Shown piece after piece: positions 43,501 through 48,475 of a DNA stretch of 64,000 nucleotides. The position numbers were made by a program, and so were the translations under genes. The notes below the pieces were generated by a model. The model was given only the letters and a program-made list of their open reading frames with translations, was not told where the DNA came from and did not search any database. Each line of letters begins with the position of its first letter. The first letter of the stretch is position 1. This stretch comes from Massilia sp. PAMC28688 (GTDB lineage Bacteria; Pseudomonadota; Gammaproteobacteria; Burkholderiales; Burkholderiaceae_D), in NCBI RefSeq assembly GCF_019443445.1, contig NZ_CP080378.1, positions 124,001 to 188,000 on the forward strand, written 5' to 3'.

Positions 43501-45379
43501 CAAAGGCGGCTTCGATACGGCCACTCTCACCATTTCGGTCAAGGGCAGCATGGACCAGACGGCCAAGGCAGCCGAGATCACCGCTCTGCCCAATGCGGCC
43601 AACGGACTGACCGGTGCGTACTACGGCTACAACGAAACCAGCACCACCAGTGGCCGGATCCACAGCGATGATGGCACTGCCAGGTTCGGCAACCATGGCG
43701 TTGCCGGCAATCTCAACTCCGTGGAGGACCTGTACACGATCATCAACGGTCGCAACGTGGCCGCCGGTGGCTTGTCCAATATCGCCGGGTCGGCCGATTC
43801 GGCCATCGCCAGCTCGGCCGACGTGACCTTCCTGGCACGCACCCTTGCCTACGGCATCTCACCTACCGTCACCACCGCCCTTGGCAACAACAGCGCCGTG
43901 GCAGCCGGTGGTACGCTGCCAGCCGGCGACGGCACCTCGGGCCGTAGCTTGGCCAACTTCCTGAACGAAGACAGCGCCACAGGCAGAGTGCAAACAGGTG
44001 CGAGCAACGGCACGGGCAGCTCGGGCCTCGGTGTGACGACCGACGCGGCCATCCGCATGAGCGGCATGTTCTACGTGCAGCCAGGCTTCTATGACTTCCG
44101 GGTCTATGCCGACGACGGCTTCCGCCTCAACGTGGCCGGCCAGACGCTGATTGAATTCGACGGCAACCAGGCACCGACCACCCGCGTCTTCAAGAACGTC
44201 CAGCTCAAGAACGACGAAGGCGGCCTGCAGGACATCGAACTGCTGTACTGGGAACAAGGCGGCAACGCAGTGCTGCGGATCGAGTATCGCCCAAGCGATT
44301 CGACCGGGCCGTTCCAGACACTGTCGCTGTCGAACCTGGCCATGTTCTCCAAGGAAGCCGCGCCGACGCTCGACGACCCGCAGATCCAGGACCTGGTCTA
44401 CGACAGCAACGCCAGGACCTGGCAGTTGCGCACGGGCTCACGGCTCGATGGCGACGACGTCGGCAATACCCTCACCGGCGGTGCCGGCCGCGATCTTCTG
44501 ATGGGTAACGGTGGCAATGACGTTCTCTATGGCCTCGGCGGCGCGGACCGGCTCGATGGTGGCGCCGGCGACGACATTCTCGAAGGCGGCGATGGCAACG
44601 ATCTCCTTATCGGCGGTACCGGTGCCGACACCCTGCGCGGCGGGGCAGGCGACGATATCTATATTATTTCCGACAATTTTGACAGTGTGGTCGAATACGC
44701 CGGGGCCGGCAGCGACACCATCGTCATCGATGCCAGTTTCACCAGCGGCACGCTCACCCTGTCGGCCAATATCGAACACGCTTCTGTACAGGGAACCGGA
44801 ACGATCAACCTGACCGGCAATGCACTGGACAACCGCCTGGAGGGCAATGCGGGCGCCAATACTCTCAACGGTGGCGACGGCAATGACTATCTGATCGGGG
44901 GCGGCGGCAACGATACCCTGATCGGTGGCGCCGGTTCCGATATCTTTGCCTGGCGCCTGGCCGACAGGGGCACCGTCGGAGCCGCCGCGTCGGACACCAT
45001 CACCGGTTTCGAGTACAACGGCGGCTACAGCACCATCGAGTCGACAACGGCCGGCGTGGCGCGCGGTGGCGGCGATGTACTGGACCTGCGCGACCTGCTG
45101 CAGGGCGAGCGCACCAGCGCGGGCGATGCCAACGGCACCGCGGCGAACGTCGAGATTTCAAACCTGCTCAATTACATCCACGTAGAGGTGGTCAACGGCA
45201 GCACGGTGCTGCACATTAGCGCCAACGGTGGCTTGACCAACACCACAGGCGGTACCGGCGCGGACCAGACCATCACGCTCTCGAACGTCAATCTGTACAC
45301 CGCAACGGCCATCACCGCGGGCGACGAAACCAGTCTGCTGAAAATGCTGATCAAGATGGGAACGCTGCGGGTCGACTAA
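25505..45379 (+). CDS. lapA: Giant LapA-type RTX/VCBS surface adhesin
   Basis: 6,624 residues in one uninterrupted frame. Order: an N-terminal retention module (1 to about 112) with a TAAG cleavage motif at 115-118 and a Gly-rich linker; an Ig-like region (about 170-262); three 95-residue cadherin-like repeats (263-547); 55 VCBS repeats of 97 residues (548-5882); a divergent VCBS/cadherin-like unit; a PA14-type domain (about 6032-6290) with DDGFRLNVAGQTLIEFDG; RTX nonapeptides (from 6325); and a T1SS-143-type C-terminus with DLRDLLQGE and an uncleaved secretion signal. It should be exported C-terminus first by LapBC and the TolC-like protein, and retained at the surface until LapG cuts it, mediating attachment and biofilm. 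The start at 25505 has TTGGAG upstream. A strong terminator follows. Confidence 0.95.
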   Translation: MATAGNLIGKVTVLAGHATARSLDGAVRELKLGDPVFEGDVITTDAGGKVEIAFDGGRNYVIGGSETVTLDGQVFDPAGVEARDAALLPARGELGPVTDAIINGNGSLDALLEETAAGVNGGGGDDNGSSFVELARVQEDVTPVDNQTTPIATDTEPVFRTYNGSTESVATISVDLPDTIAPDGASGIVITGTTGGIPAGSAVSIRVSDGDPATPDVTITAITDADGRFSVTADLSSLSRGALTVSASVGDVTASDVATKLNAAPAPQGDTLLVVEDTALTISPATLLGNDSDADGDALSISSVQGAVNGSVALVNGNAVFTPAANYHGPASFTYTVADGQGGSSTASVTLAISAVNDAPDATPDAIDASEDTPVTIAPAALLGNDSDADGDSLTIVSVQQPVNGSVALVNGSVVFTPAPNFSGAASFAYTVSDSRGGSTTATAIVNVASVNDAPLATGDVVSATEDTPLTISPATLLGNDSDAEGGPLVIVSVQDAANGSVALVNGNVVFTPAPDYTGPASFSYTVTDAEGASSTAIVSLNVAGVNDAAVITPGAVTLTESDAPLRATGTLAISDVDSPAGFVAAASSGNYGTLTIDAAGNWEYVTSKANNDFVGDAVYVEQFTVLSADGTASTVTVNIIGTNDAAVITAATATAAETDAPVVLTGQLFISDVDSAATFAPASTVGKYGTLDVDADGKWSFTASSAHDAFEAGKTYTDVFTVTSADGTTSTVTIDILGTNDAAVISAATGAATETDAPVVITGQMAISDVDSAASFAAASTVGKYGTLQIDADGKWTFTASSAHDAFEAGKTYTEVFTVTSADGTTSTVTIDILGTNDAAVITASTGSAIETDAPVVVTGQMAITDVDSATTFAPASTVGKYGTLDIDADGKWTFTASSAHDAFEAGQTYTDEFTVASADGTTGTVTIDILGTNDAAVITASSGSATETNAPVVVTGQIVITDVDSAITFTAGSTVGKYGTLEMNSSGSWTFTASSAHDAFEAGRTYTDVFTVTSADGTTSTVTIDILGTNDAAVITASTGSATETDAPVVVTGQIAITDVDSATTFAPASTVGKYGTLDIDADGRWTFTASSAHDAFEAGQTYTDEFTVASADGTTSTVTIDILGTNDAAVITASTGSATESDTPVVVSGQIAITDVDSAITFAAGSTVGKYGTLEMNSNGSWTFTASSAHDAFEAGKTYTDVFTVTSADGTTSTVTIDILGTNDAAVITASTGSAIETDAPVVVTGQMAITDVDSATTFAPASTVGKYGTLDIDADGKWTFTASSAHDAFEASQTYTDEFTVVSADGTTSTVTIDILGTNDAAVITASSGSATETNAPVVVTGQIVITDVDSAITFAAGSTVGKYGTLEMNSNGSWTFTASSAHDAFEAGKTYTEVFTVTSADGTTSTVTIDILGTNDAAVITASTGSATESDTPVVVTGQIAITDVDSAVTFAAGSTVGTYGTLEMNSNGSWTFTANSAHDAFEAGKTYTDVFTVTSADGTTNTVTIDILGTNDAAVITASTGSAIETDAPVVVTGQMAITDVDSATTFAPASTVGKYGTLDIDADGKWTFTASSAHDAFEAGQTYTDEFTVASADGTTSTVTIDILGTNDAAVITASTGSATETDAPAVITGQIAITDVDSAITFAAGSTVGKYGTLEMNSNGSWTFTASSAHDAFEAGQTYTDEFTVASADGTTGTVTIDILGTNDAAVITASTGLATETDAPVVVTGQMAITDVDSAVTFAAGSTVGTYGTLEMNSNGSWTFTASSAHDAFEAGKTYTEVFTVTSADGTASTVTIDILGTNDAAVITASTGSATETDAPVVVTGQMVMTDVDSATTFAPASTVGKYGTLDIAADGKWTFTASSAHAAFEAGQTYTDEFTVASADGTTSTVTISILGTNDAAVITASTGSATETDAPVVITGQMAITDVDSATTFAPASTVGKYGTLDIDADGKWTFTASSAHDAFEAGQTYTDEFTVASADGTTSTVTISILGTNDAAVITAATGAAPETDAPVVITGQMAISDVDSAITFAPASTVGQYGTLDVDADGKWTFTASSAHDAFEAGQTYTDEFTVVSADGTTSTVTINILGTNDAAVITAATGATTETDAPVLITGQMAISDVDSATTFAPASTVGQYGTLDIDADGKWTFTAGSAHDAFEAGKTYTDQFTVASADGTTSTVTISILGTNDAAVITAATENLSETDTAIVVSGKMVIADVDSATTFMPGETTGKYGSLTMQTNGTWTYTASSAHDAFVEGEVYVDKFSVTSADGTTSTVTINILGTADAAIIKAATANLTETDQVLTTAGKMVITDMDSDVTFISGDSVGKYGALRMEADGSWTYTASSAHDAFESGKSYVDQFTVTSADGTTSTVTINILGSNDAAVITASIGSATETDAPVVVTGQIVITDVDSATTFTAGSTAGKYGTLEMNSNGSWTFTASSAHDAFEAGKTYTDVFTVTSADGTTSTVTINILGTNDAAAITASSGSATESDTPVVVTGQMVITDVDSPTTFTAGSTVGKYGTLEMNSNGSWTFTASSAHDGFEAGKTYTDVFTVTSADGTTSTVIIDILGTNDAAVISAATGAATETDAPVVITGQMAISDVDSAASFAAASTIGKYGTLQIDADGKWTFTASSAHDAFEVGQTYTEEFTITSADGTSSTLTISILGTNDAALITASSGSATESDIPVVVTGQMVITDVDSATTFAAGSTVGKYGTLEMNSNGSWTFTASSAHDAFEADKTYTDVFTVTSADGTTSTVTIDILGTNDAAVITASSGSATESDVPVVVTGQIAITDVDSPTTFTAGNTVGNYGTLEMNSDGSWTFTASSAHDAFEAGKTYTDVFTVISADGTTSTVTIDILGTNDAAVITASTSSATESDVPVVVTGQIAITDVDSPTTFTAGNTVGKYGTLEMNSNGSWTFTASSAHDAFEAGKTYTDVFTVTSADGTTSTVTIDILGTNDAAVVTASSGSGTESDVPVVVTGQMAITDVDSAITFVAGSTVGKYGTLEMNSNGSWAFTASSAHDAFEAGKTYTDVFTVTSADGTTSTVTIDILGTNDAAVITASSGSATESDVPVVVTGQIAITDVDSPTTFTAGNTVGTYGTLEINSDGSWTFTTSSAHDAFEAGKTYTDVFTVTSADGTTSTVTIDILGTNDAAVITASTGSATEGDVPVVVTGQIAITDIDSPTTFTAGNTVGKYGTLEMNSNGSWTFTASSAHDAFEAGKTYTDVFTVTSADGTTSTVTIDILGTNDAAVITASSGSGTESDVPVVVTGQIAITDIDSASTFTAGSTVGNYGTLEMNSDGSWTFTASSAHDAFEAGKTYTDVFTVTSADGTTSTVTIDILGTNDPAVITASSGSATESDVSVVVTGQIAIADIDSAINFTAGSTVGKYGTLEINSNGSWTFTASSAHDAFEAGKTYTDVFTVTSADGTTSTVTIDILGTNDAAVITASSGSANESDAPVVVTGQMAITDVDSAFTFVGGSTVGKYGTLEMNSNGSWAFTASSAHDAFEAGKTYTDVFTVTSADGTTSTVTIDILGTNDAAVITASTGSATESDVAAVVTGQIAITDVDSPATFTAGSTVGQYGTLEMNSNGSWAFTASSAHDAFEAGKTYTDVFTVTSADGTTSTVTIEILGTNDAAVITASSGSANESDVPVVVTGQIAITDIDSAITFTAGSTVGKYGTLEMNSNGGWTFTASSAHDAFEAGKTYTDVFTVTSADGTTSTVTIDILGTNDAAVITASSGSGTESDVPVVVTGQMAITDVDSAITFVAGSTVGKYGTLEMNSNGSWAFTASSAHDAFEAGKTYTDVFTVTSADGTTSTVTIDILGTNDAAVITASTSSATESDVPVVVTGQIAITDVDSPTTFTAGNTVGKYGTLEMNSNGSWTFTASSAHDAFEAGKTYTDVFTVTSADGSTSTVTIDILGTNDAAVITASSGSGTESDVPVVVTGQIAITDIDSASTFTAGSTVGKYGTLEMNSDGSWTFTASSAHDAFEAGKTYTDVFTVTSADGTTSTVTIDILGTNDAAVITASSGSATESDVSVVVTGQIAIADIDSAINFTAGSTVGKYGTLEMNSNGSWTFTTSSAHDAFEAGKTYTDVFTVTSADGTTSTVTIDILGTNDAAVITASSGSGTESDVPVVVTGQMAITDVDSAITFVAGSTVGKYGTLEMNSNGSWAFTASSAHDAFEAGKTYTDVFTVTSADGTTSTVTIDILGTNDAAVITASTGSATESDVAAVVTGQIAITDVDSPTTFTAGNTVGKYGTLEMNSNGSWTFTASSAHDAFEAGKTYTDVFTVTSADGTTSTVTIEILGTNDAAVITASSGSANESDAPVVVTGQMAITDVDSAFTFVGGSTVGKYGTLEMNSNGSWAFTASSAHDAFEAGKTYTDVFTVTSADGTTSTVTIDILGTNDAAVITASTGSATESDVAAVVTGQIAITDVDSPATFTAGSTVGQYGTLEMNSNGSWTFTASSAHDAFEAGKTYTDVFTVTSADGTTSTVTIDILGTNDAAVITASSGSANESDAPVVVTGQMASTDVDSAITFVAGSTVGKYGTLEMNSNGSWTFTTSSAHDAFEAGKTYTDVFTVTSADGTTSTVTIDILGTNDAAVITASSGSATESDVPVVVTGQIAITEVDSPTTFTAGNTVGNYGTLEINSDGSWTFTTSSAHDAFEAGKTYTDVFTVTSADGTTSTVTIDILGTNDAAVITASTGSATEGDVPVVVTGQIAITDIDSPTTFTAGNTVGKYGTLEMNSNGSWTFTASSAHDAFEAGKTYTDVFTVTSADGTTSTVTIDILGTNDAAVITASSGSGTESDVPVVVTGQIAITDIDSASTFTAGSTVGNYGTLEMNSDGSWTFTASSAHDAFEAGKTYTDVFTVTSADGTTSTVTIDILGTNDPAVITASSGSATESDVSVVVTGQIAIADIDSAINFTAGSTVGKYGTLEMNSNGSWTFTTSSAHDAFEAGKTYTDVFTVTSADGTTSTVTIDILGTNDAAVITASLGSATESDVPVVVTGQIAITDVDSPTTFTAGNTVGKYGTLEINSNGSWTFTASSAHDAFEAGKTYTDVFTVTSADGSTSTVSIDILGTNDAAVITASSGSGTESDIPVVVTGQIAITDVDSPTTFTAGNTVGTYGTLEINSDGSWTFTASSAHDAFEAGKTYTDVFTVTSADGTTSTVTIDILGTNDAAVITASTGSATEGDVPVVVTGQIAITDVDSPTTFTAGNTVGKYGTLEINSNGSWTFTASSAHDAFEAGKTYTDVFTVTSADGTTSTVTINILGTNDAAVITAGTGSASETNAALVITGQMAITDVDSPTTFVQTTRVGQYGSLVMQTNGSWTFTASSAHDAFEAGKTYTDVFTVTSADGTTSTVTINILGTNDAAVITAGTGSASETNAALVITGQMAITDVDSPTTFVQTTRAGQYGSLAMQTNGSWTFTASSAHDAFEAGKTYTDVFTVTSADGTTSTVTINILGTNDAAVITAGTGSASETNAALVITGQMAITDVDSPTTFVQTTRVGQYGSLVMQTNGSWTFTASSAHDAFEAGKTYTDVFTVTSADGTTSTVTINILGTNDAAVITAGTGSASETNAALVIAGQMAITDVDSPTTFVQTTRVGQYGSLVMQINGSWTFTASSAHDAFEAGKTYTDVFTVTSADGTTSTVTINILGTNDAAVITAGTGSASETNAALVITGQMAITDVDSPTTFVQTTRVGQYGSLAMQTNGSWTFTASSAHDAFEAGKTYTDVFTVTSSDGTTSTVTINILGTNDAAVLGKATVTLTETNAVLTTNGTLSITDVDSPQTYQAGTVTGTYGDLTVNSAGAWNYTSKSAYNNLAVGQTYTETFTVRSHDNTPTTVTINIVGSNDAPVAADDANSVTEDAASTTLSVSDANGLILSTGLSAGRDTDVDGDTLTITGVRTGTEAGTGTAGAVGSALSGEYGSLTLTAGGGYTYVLRNSSAAVQNLMAGETGLDVFTYTVSDGKGGFDTATLTISVKGSMDQTAKAAEITALPNAANGLTGAYYGYNETSTTSGRIHSDDGTARFGNHGVAGNLNSVEDLYTIINGRNVAAGGLSNIAGSADSAIASSADVTFLARTLAYGISPTVTTALGNNSAVAAGGTLPAGDGTSGRSLANFLNEDSATGRVQTGASNGTGSSGLGVTTDAAIRMSGMFYVQPGFYDFRVYADDGFRLNVAGQTLIEFDGNQAPTTRVFKNVQLKNDEGGLQDIELLYWEQGGNAVLRIEYRPSDSTGPFQTLSLSNLAMFSKEAAPTLDDPQIQDLVYDSNARTWQLRTGSRLDGDDVGNTLTGGAGRDLLMGNGGNDVLYGLGGADRLDGGAGDDILEGGDGNDLLIGGTGADTLRGGAGDDIYIISDNFDSVVEYAGAGSDTIVIDASFTSGTLTLSANIEHASVQGTGTINLTGNALDNRLEGNAGANTLNGGDGNDYLIGGGGNDTLIGGAGSDIFAWRLADRGTVGAAASDTITGFEYNGGYSTIESTTAGVARGGGDVLDLRDLLQGERTSAGDANGTAANVEISNLLNYIHVEVVNGSTVLHISANGGLTNTTGGTGADQTITLSNVNLYTATAITAGDETSLLKMLIKMGTLRVD
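25847..25858 (+). other. Predicted LapG cleavage site (TAAG) in the adhesin
   Basis: Residues 115-118 read T-A-A-G, followed by VNGGGGDDNGS. In P. fluorescens LapA the periplasmic protease LapG cuts between the two Ala of a TAAG motif at about residue 108. The position, motif and Gly-rich context agree, and a LapG homologue is encoded nearby. Confidence 0.85.
26291..27145 (+). repeat. Three 95-residue cadherin-like repeats
   Basis: Three direct repeats of exactly 285 bp (boundaries 26291, 26576, 26861) encode units with EDTALTISPATLLGNDSDADGD, an SVQ..VNGSVALVNG strand and FTPAPNF..ASFTYTV. They are cadherin-like (tandem-95) domains and abut the VCBS array with no linker. Confidence 0.88.
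27146..43150 (+). repeat. 55 tandem VCBS repeats, each exactly 291 bp
   Basis: Taking the Asp codon of the NDAAVIT junction as the unit start, every boundary I checked falls on 27146 + 291n, and 43151 is n = 55. Unit core: ETDAPVVVTGQMAITDVDS, YGTLEMNSNGSW, ASSAHDAFEAGKTY, TSADGTTSTVTIDILGTN. Zones: unit 1 diverged; units 2-17 mix LDIDADGKW and LEMNSNGSW forms; 18-19 diverged; 20-49 mostly ESD/LEMNSNGSW; 50-54 a distinct SASETNAAL/VQTTRVGQYGSL family; unit 55 diverged. Confidence 0.93.
34844..35707 (+). repeat. Higher-order duplicated block inside the VCBS array
   Basis: This stretch reads the same, by eye, as 39500-40363, an offset of 4,656 bp or 16 units. The first flanking differences are near 34841 (ACC against AAC) and at 35708 (GTG against GTC). 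Identity at synonymous sites implies recent recombination or gene conversion. Confidence 0.75.
44477..44950 (+). repeat. RTX calcium-binding nonapeptide repeats
   Basis: Seven GGxGxDxLx nonapeptides lie at 44477-44665 (GGAGRDLLM, GNGGNDVLY, GLGGADRLD, GGAGDDILE and so on). After a spacer, four more lie at 44843-44950 (GNAGANTLN, GGDGNDYLI, GGGGNDTLI, GGAGSDIFA). They fold into a Ca2+ beta-roll after secretion. Confidence 0.92.
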
Positions 45380-45410
45380 CACTGGCAGGAAGGGGATGGC
45401 CGGTGTCCTC

Positions 45411-45444
45411 GGGGTCTGCGTGCAAGCGCAGACCCCTTTTTTTT
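45411..45444 (+). terminator. Strong rho-independent terminator of the adhesin gene
   Basis: A perfect 10-bp stem, GGGGTCTGCG/CGCAGACCCC (45411-45420 and 45427-45436), has a 6-nt loop and is followed by T8. It sits 32 nt after the adhesin stop and ahead of the convergent lapD-like gene. Confidence 0.95.
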
Positions 45445-45528
45445 CGATACGCGAAGGCTCGGCGCGTTGGCGGCGTGGGGCCGGCGCAGCCAATGTGCTC
45501 AAGCGGCCGCGCCGGGCGGCCTGCCAGG

Positions 45529-47469
45529 TTAAAGGACGGGACCGTCCTGGTTGATGCGGGTTGCCGTATCGGGTACCGCCGGACCGGTGGCGCCGTCGAA
45601 GCCGAGCGGGCCGATCGCCGCCAGCTCCGCCACTTCCGTCACACCCTCGGCGTATACCTGCAAGCCCATCTTGTGGGCGATACCGGCCAGGCCCTTGAGG
45701 AAGATCTGGTTGCCGCCGTTGGCATTGACGCCGCGGACAAAACTGCCATCAACCTTCACGTAATGCAGGGCCATGTCGTGGAACAGGCCAATCTGGTTGA
45801 ACTGGCGGCCGAAATGCTCGATGCCGACCTTGCATCCGCCCTGGTGCATGGCGTCGCAGAACACGCGGAATGCGTCAAGATGGGCAAAGACTCCACTTTC
45901 CGGCACTTCCAGCCACAGGCGCCGGGCGGCGTCGGGACGCTCGGCAATGAGTTCGAGCATCTGCTGGCGGAAGCCGCTGTCCTGGATCGAGCGCGCCGAC
46001 AGGTTCACCGCCAGGCCGGGCAAGCTGCCATCGCGCCCGAGTTCATCGAGACCGAGCGACACCGCCACCAGGTCCAGGCGCGCGGTCAGCCCGAGGCGCT
46101 CGGCAATGGGCAGGAAGCGCGCGGCAGGGAACCATTCGCCGCCAAACATCAGCCGCAGCGCCGATTCGCGGTGCACCACCATGCCTGCGCTGTCGACCAC
46201 GGGAAACGACGCCATGCGCACCCAGCGCTGTTCCAGGCTGCGCAAAATCAGCCTGGCCCATTCGTCAGCGCTGCGCGGCGCTTCGGCGATATTGAGCGGC
46301 AGCTCTTCACGCACGGCGCTCACGCCCTGCGCTTCAGCGCCGGCCAGCGCGGTGTCGACCACGGACAGCACGGCGCCTACATTGTGCCCAACCTGCAGCT
46401 TGCCCATGCCGATGAACACGGCCGCTTCGCTGCCGGTGCGTTCGGTAACCAGTGCGGTCACGGCATCAAGCAGCTGACGGGCCACCGTTTGCGGCTCGCC
46501 CGCGCGCAGCACCAGCGCAAAATCACTGCCATTGAGACGGGCAGCGAAGCTGCCAGGATGCTGCTGGGCCGGGCCATCGACCAGTGCGCCGATGGCGGCG
46601 AGCATGGCGTCGGTGCGCTGGTGGCCCAGCTGCCGATTCCAGTCCGCCAGACGGGCCAGGCGCAGCAGCATCAGGCTGCCTTCGCCGCCGTCTTCCACCA
46701 TCAGCGCTTCACGCAGCTGCTCCATGAAGTGGTGGCGGTTGGCCAGCCCGGTCAGGGCATCGGTGTTGGCGTCTCGCCGGATCGCCTCCAGCCGGTCGGC
46801 TTCGTCGGCAAACATGGACTTGAGCAGCACCACGGTGGAATTCATGGCACTGGTAAGCTGGCGCAGCTCCGGGACATTGGACTCCGGCGTGGTGACGAAA
46901 CGGCGCTCGGCAATGGCGCGCGCCTGGGCCACCACGGCATCGAGCGGCGCCTTGAGACGGCGCAGGATCAAGGTAGCCAGGTAGCCGGCAATCAGTCCGG
47001 CAAAGGCCAGCACGCCAATCATCTGCAGTGTCGAACGCCACAGCGCGTCGTAGGCAAACTGGCTGCGGCTGACGATGACGAGTGTGCCTACCTGCTTCCA
47101 GCCGTTCGAGACGCGCGCCACACCGGGCGAGGCCTTGATTGGCAGGAGCGCCGTGAACCATTCGGGCGCGCTGCCGGCCGATGGCACCGCGCGCTTGTTG
47201 ACCAGCTCCCGGTCACGCGGATCGTACAGGATGATGGAATCGTAATGCCCGCTGTCGAACAGCGCGGCGATGGCCAGTTCCAGTTCCAGCGGGTCGCTGC
47301 CGCGCGCGCCCAGGGCCTGGGCCAGCACGTTGGCATTGTCTATGTTTTTCAGTTCGAGCTGCGTCTGAAGATAGGAGCGCGCGCTCAGCGTGGTGGCCAG
47401 CAGCCCTCCGGCCAGCGCCAGCAGCGTGCCGAGGATCAGAGCAGACCAGAGTTGGCGATACATCGACAT
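45529..47469 (-). CDS. lapD: LapD-type c-di-GMP receptor, degenerate GGDEF-EAL
   Basis: 646 residues. Transmembrane helix 1 (about 8-29), a periplasmic LapD/MoxY-type domain (30-148) and transmembrane helix 2 (149-168) are followed by HAMP and a signalling helix (170-232), then GGDEF-like and EAL-like domains. Both are catalytically ruined. The cyclase site reads NGSDF (313-317). The EAL position reads ESA (435-437), and the DDFG loop is IEHFG (550-554). This is the LapD design: the EAL-like domain binds c-di-GMP and the periplasmic domain then captures LapG, stopping adhesin cleavage. It lies 30 nt downstream of lapG on the same strand and converges on the adhesin gene. Confidence 0.93.
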   Translation of the reverse strand: MSMYRQLWSALILGTLLALAGGLLATTLSARSYLQTQLELKNIDNANVLAQALGARGSDPLELELAIAALFDSGHYDSIILYDPRDRELVNKRAVPSAGSAPEWFTALLPIKASPGVARVSNGWKQVGTLVIVSRSQFAYDALWRSTLQMIGVLAFAGLIAGYLATLILRRLKAPLDAVVAQARAIAERRFVTTPESNVPELRQLTSAMNSTVVLLKSMFADEADRLEAIRRDANTDALTGLANRHHFMEQLREALMVEDGGEGSLMLLRLARLADWNRQLGHQRTDAMLAAIGALVDGPAQQHPGSFAARLNGSDFALVLRAGEPQTVARQLLDAVTALVTERTGSEAAVFIGMGKLQVGHNVGAVLSVVDTALAGAEAQGVSAVREELPLNIAEAPRSADEWARLILRSLEQRWVRMASFPVVDSAGMVVHRESALRLMFGGEWFPAARFLPIAERLGLTARLDLVAVSLGLDELGRDGSLPGLAVNLSARSIQDSGFRQQMLELIAERPDAARRLWLEVPESGVFAHLDAFRVFCDAMHQGGCKVGIEHFGRQFNQIGLFHDMALHYVKVDGSFVRGVNANGGNQIFLKGLAGIAHKMGLQVYAEGVTEVAELAAIGPLGFDGATGPAVPDTATRINQDGPVL

Positions 47470-47499
47470 GACATGTCCTTACCAATGAGTGGTGTCTAG

Positions 47500-48189
47500 T
47501 TAGTTGAAGCCTTCGCGCTTTGCGCGCAGCAGCAGGTCTTGCCAGGCCGAGAGCCGTTCCGGACCGCCCGAGGCCTGGCCGCCTGCCGCCACGCCCACAA
47601 ATACGCCCTGGCGGTTGAAACTGAAAACCGGCGCGAGGTCGGGGCGCCGTTGTGCGGGTCGAATATCCGTGATCAGGTTGTCGAGGATGAGCGGATCGGA
47701 TTCCGGTGTCGGGTAATACGCCAGCACCATATGCGCTTGCTGCACGGCGCTGCCAGGTCCGCCCAGCCGCGCGCGCACGTAAATCAGGCGCAGCTGATTG
47801 TCCGGTATGTCCAGGTCAAGCAGCGAAAAATACTTGGCAATAACGAAATCTTCGCAGTCGCCCCTCCCCTTGCCCATGGTTTCCGCCGGCGCCGACCAGT
47901 AGTCCGAGCGGCCCCAGATGCCCTGGTCGTCGCCAAACTCGATGCGCCGGTTGAAAAACTCATTGACGCGCTTGAGCTTTTGCTCGGGCGTCGCGTTCTT
48001 CATTTCTCCGAGCATGTTCACCCAGTCACGCATTACCGGCCCACTTACTTGCAAGCGCTGCAAGTCCAGCGCGGGCGCTGATGCGGCAACACAGATGGCG
48101 GCAAAAAACAACAGTGCGAGCCGGCGCCGGCCTGCCCGCACAGGGGCAAGATCAGCAATAGTACAGGGCGGGCGCGGGGAAAAGATCAA
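47500..48189 (-). CDS. lapG: LapG-type periplasmic cysteine protease
   Basis: 229 residues from a TTG start at 48189; a GTG at 48141 would give a tidier signal peptide (RAGRRRLALLFFAAICVAASA), so the start is uncertain. The transglutaminase-like (BTLCP) catalytic triad is visible: C112 in GKGRGDCEDFVIAKY, H153 in QQAHMVLAYY and D170 in LILDNL. The acidic neighbours D111 and E113 match the Ca2+ site of LapG. In the known system it releases LapA by cutting its N-terminal TAAG site when LapD does not hold it. The lapG-lapD order and the divergent TolC-like gene complete the locus. Confidence 0.93.
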   Translation of the reverse strand: MIFSPRPPCTIADLAPVRAGRRRLALLFFAAICVAASAPALDLQRLQVSGPVMRDWVNMLGEMKNATPEQKLKRVNEFFNRRIEFGDDQGIWGRSDYWSAPAETMGKGRGDCEDFVIAKYFSLLDLDIPDNQLRLIYVRARLGGPGSAVQQAHMVLAYYPTPESDPLILDNLITDIRPAQRRPDLAPVFSFNRQGVFVGVAAGGQASGGPERLSAWQDLLLRAKREGFN

Positions 48190-48205
48190 AGCTGCTCGTC
48201 AAAAA

Positions 48206-48230
48206 TGAGACACCTCGATGAAGTGTATCA
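48206..48230. promoter_or_regulatory. Imperfect 25-bp palindrome between lapG and the TolC-like gene
   Basis: Arms TGAGACACCT and AAGTGTATCA (8 of 10 pairs match) flank CGATG, 17 nt upstream of the proposed lapG start. The 286-bp divergent intergenic region is richer in AT than its neighbours. A regulator site is plausible; no regulator can be named. Confidence 0.35.
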
Positions 48231-48475
48231 GAGTAATATTTTTTGGCCTCAAGCAAATGATTCAAAAGAGTATTACAATGCATCAAATCGCAAAACGACC
48301 CCAAACCCTGGTTCATATTGTTGCGCGGGAGCAAATACCTCCCGATACTTGTTGATATGAAATAAGCAGCATGTTTGTCTACGCGTTCGCGCGTGCTGCT
48401 GTTGCATGCACTTTTGCATGATCTTAACGCGCAAATTATCAGGCCGTCGCCACGGCTGACCAGGACAATATCGTG

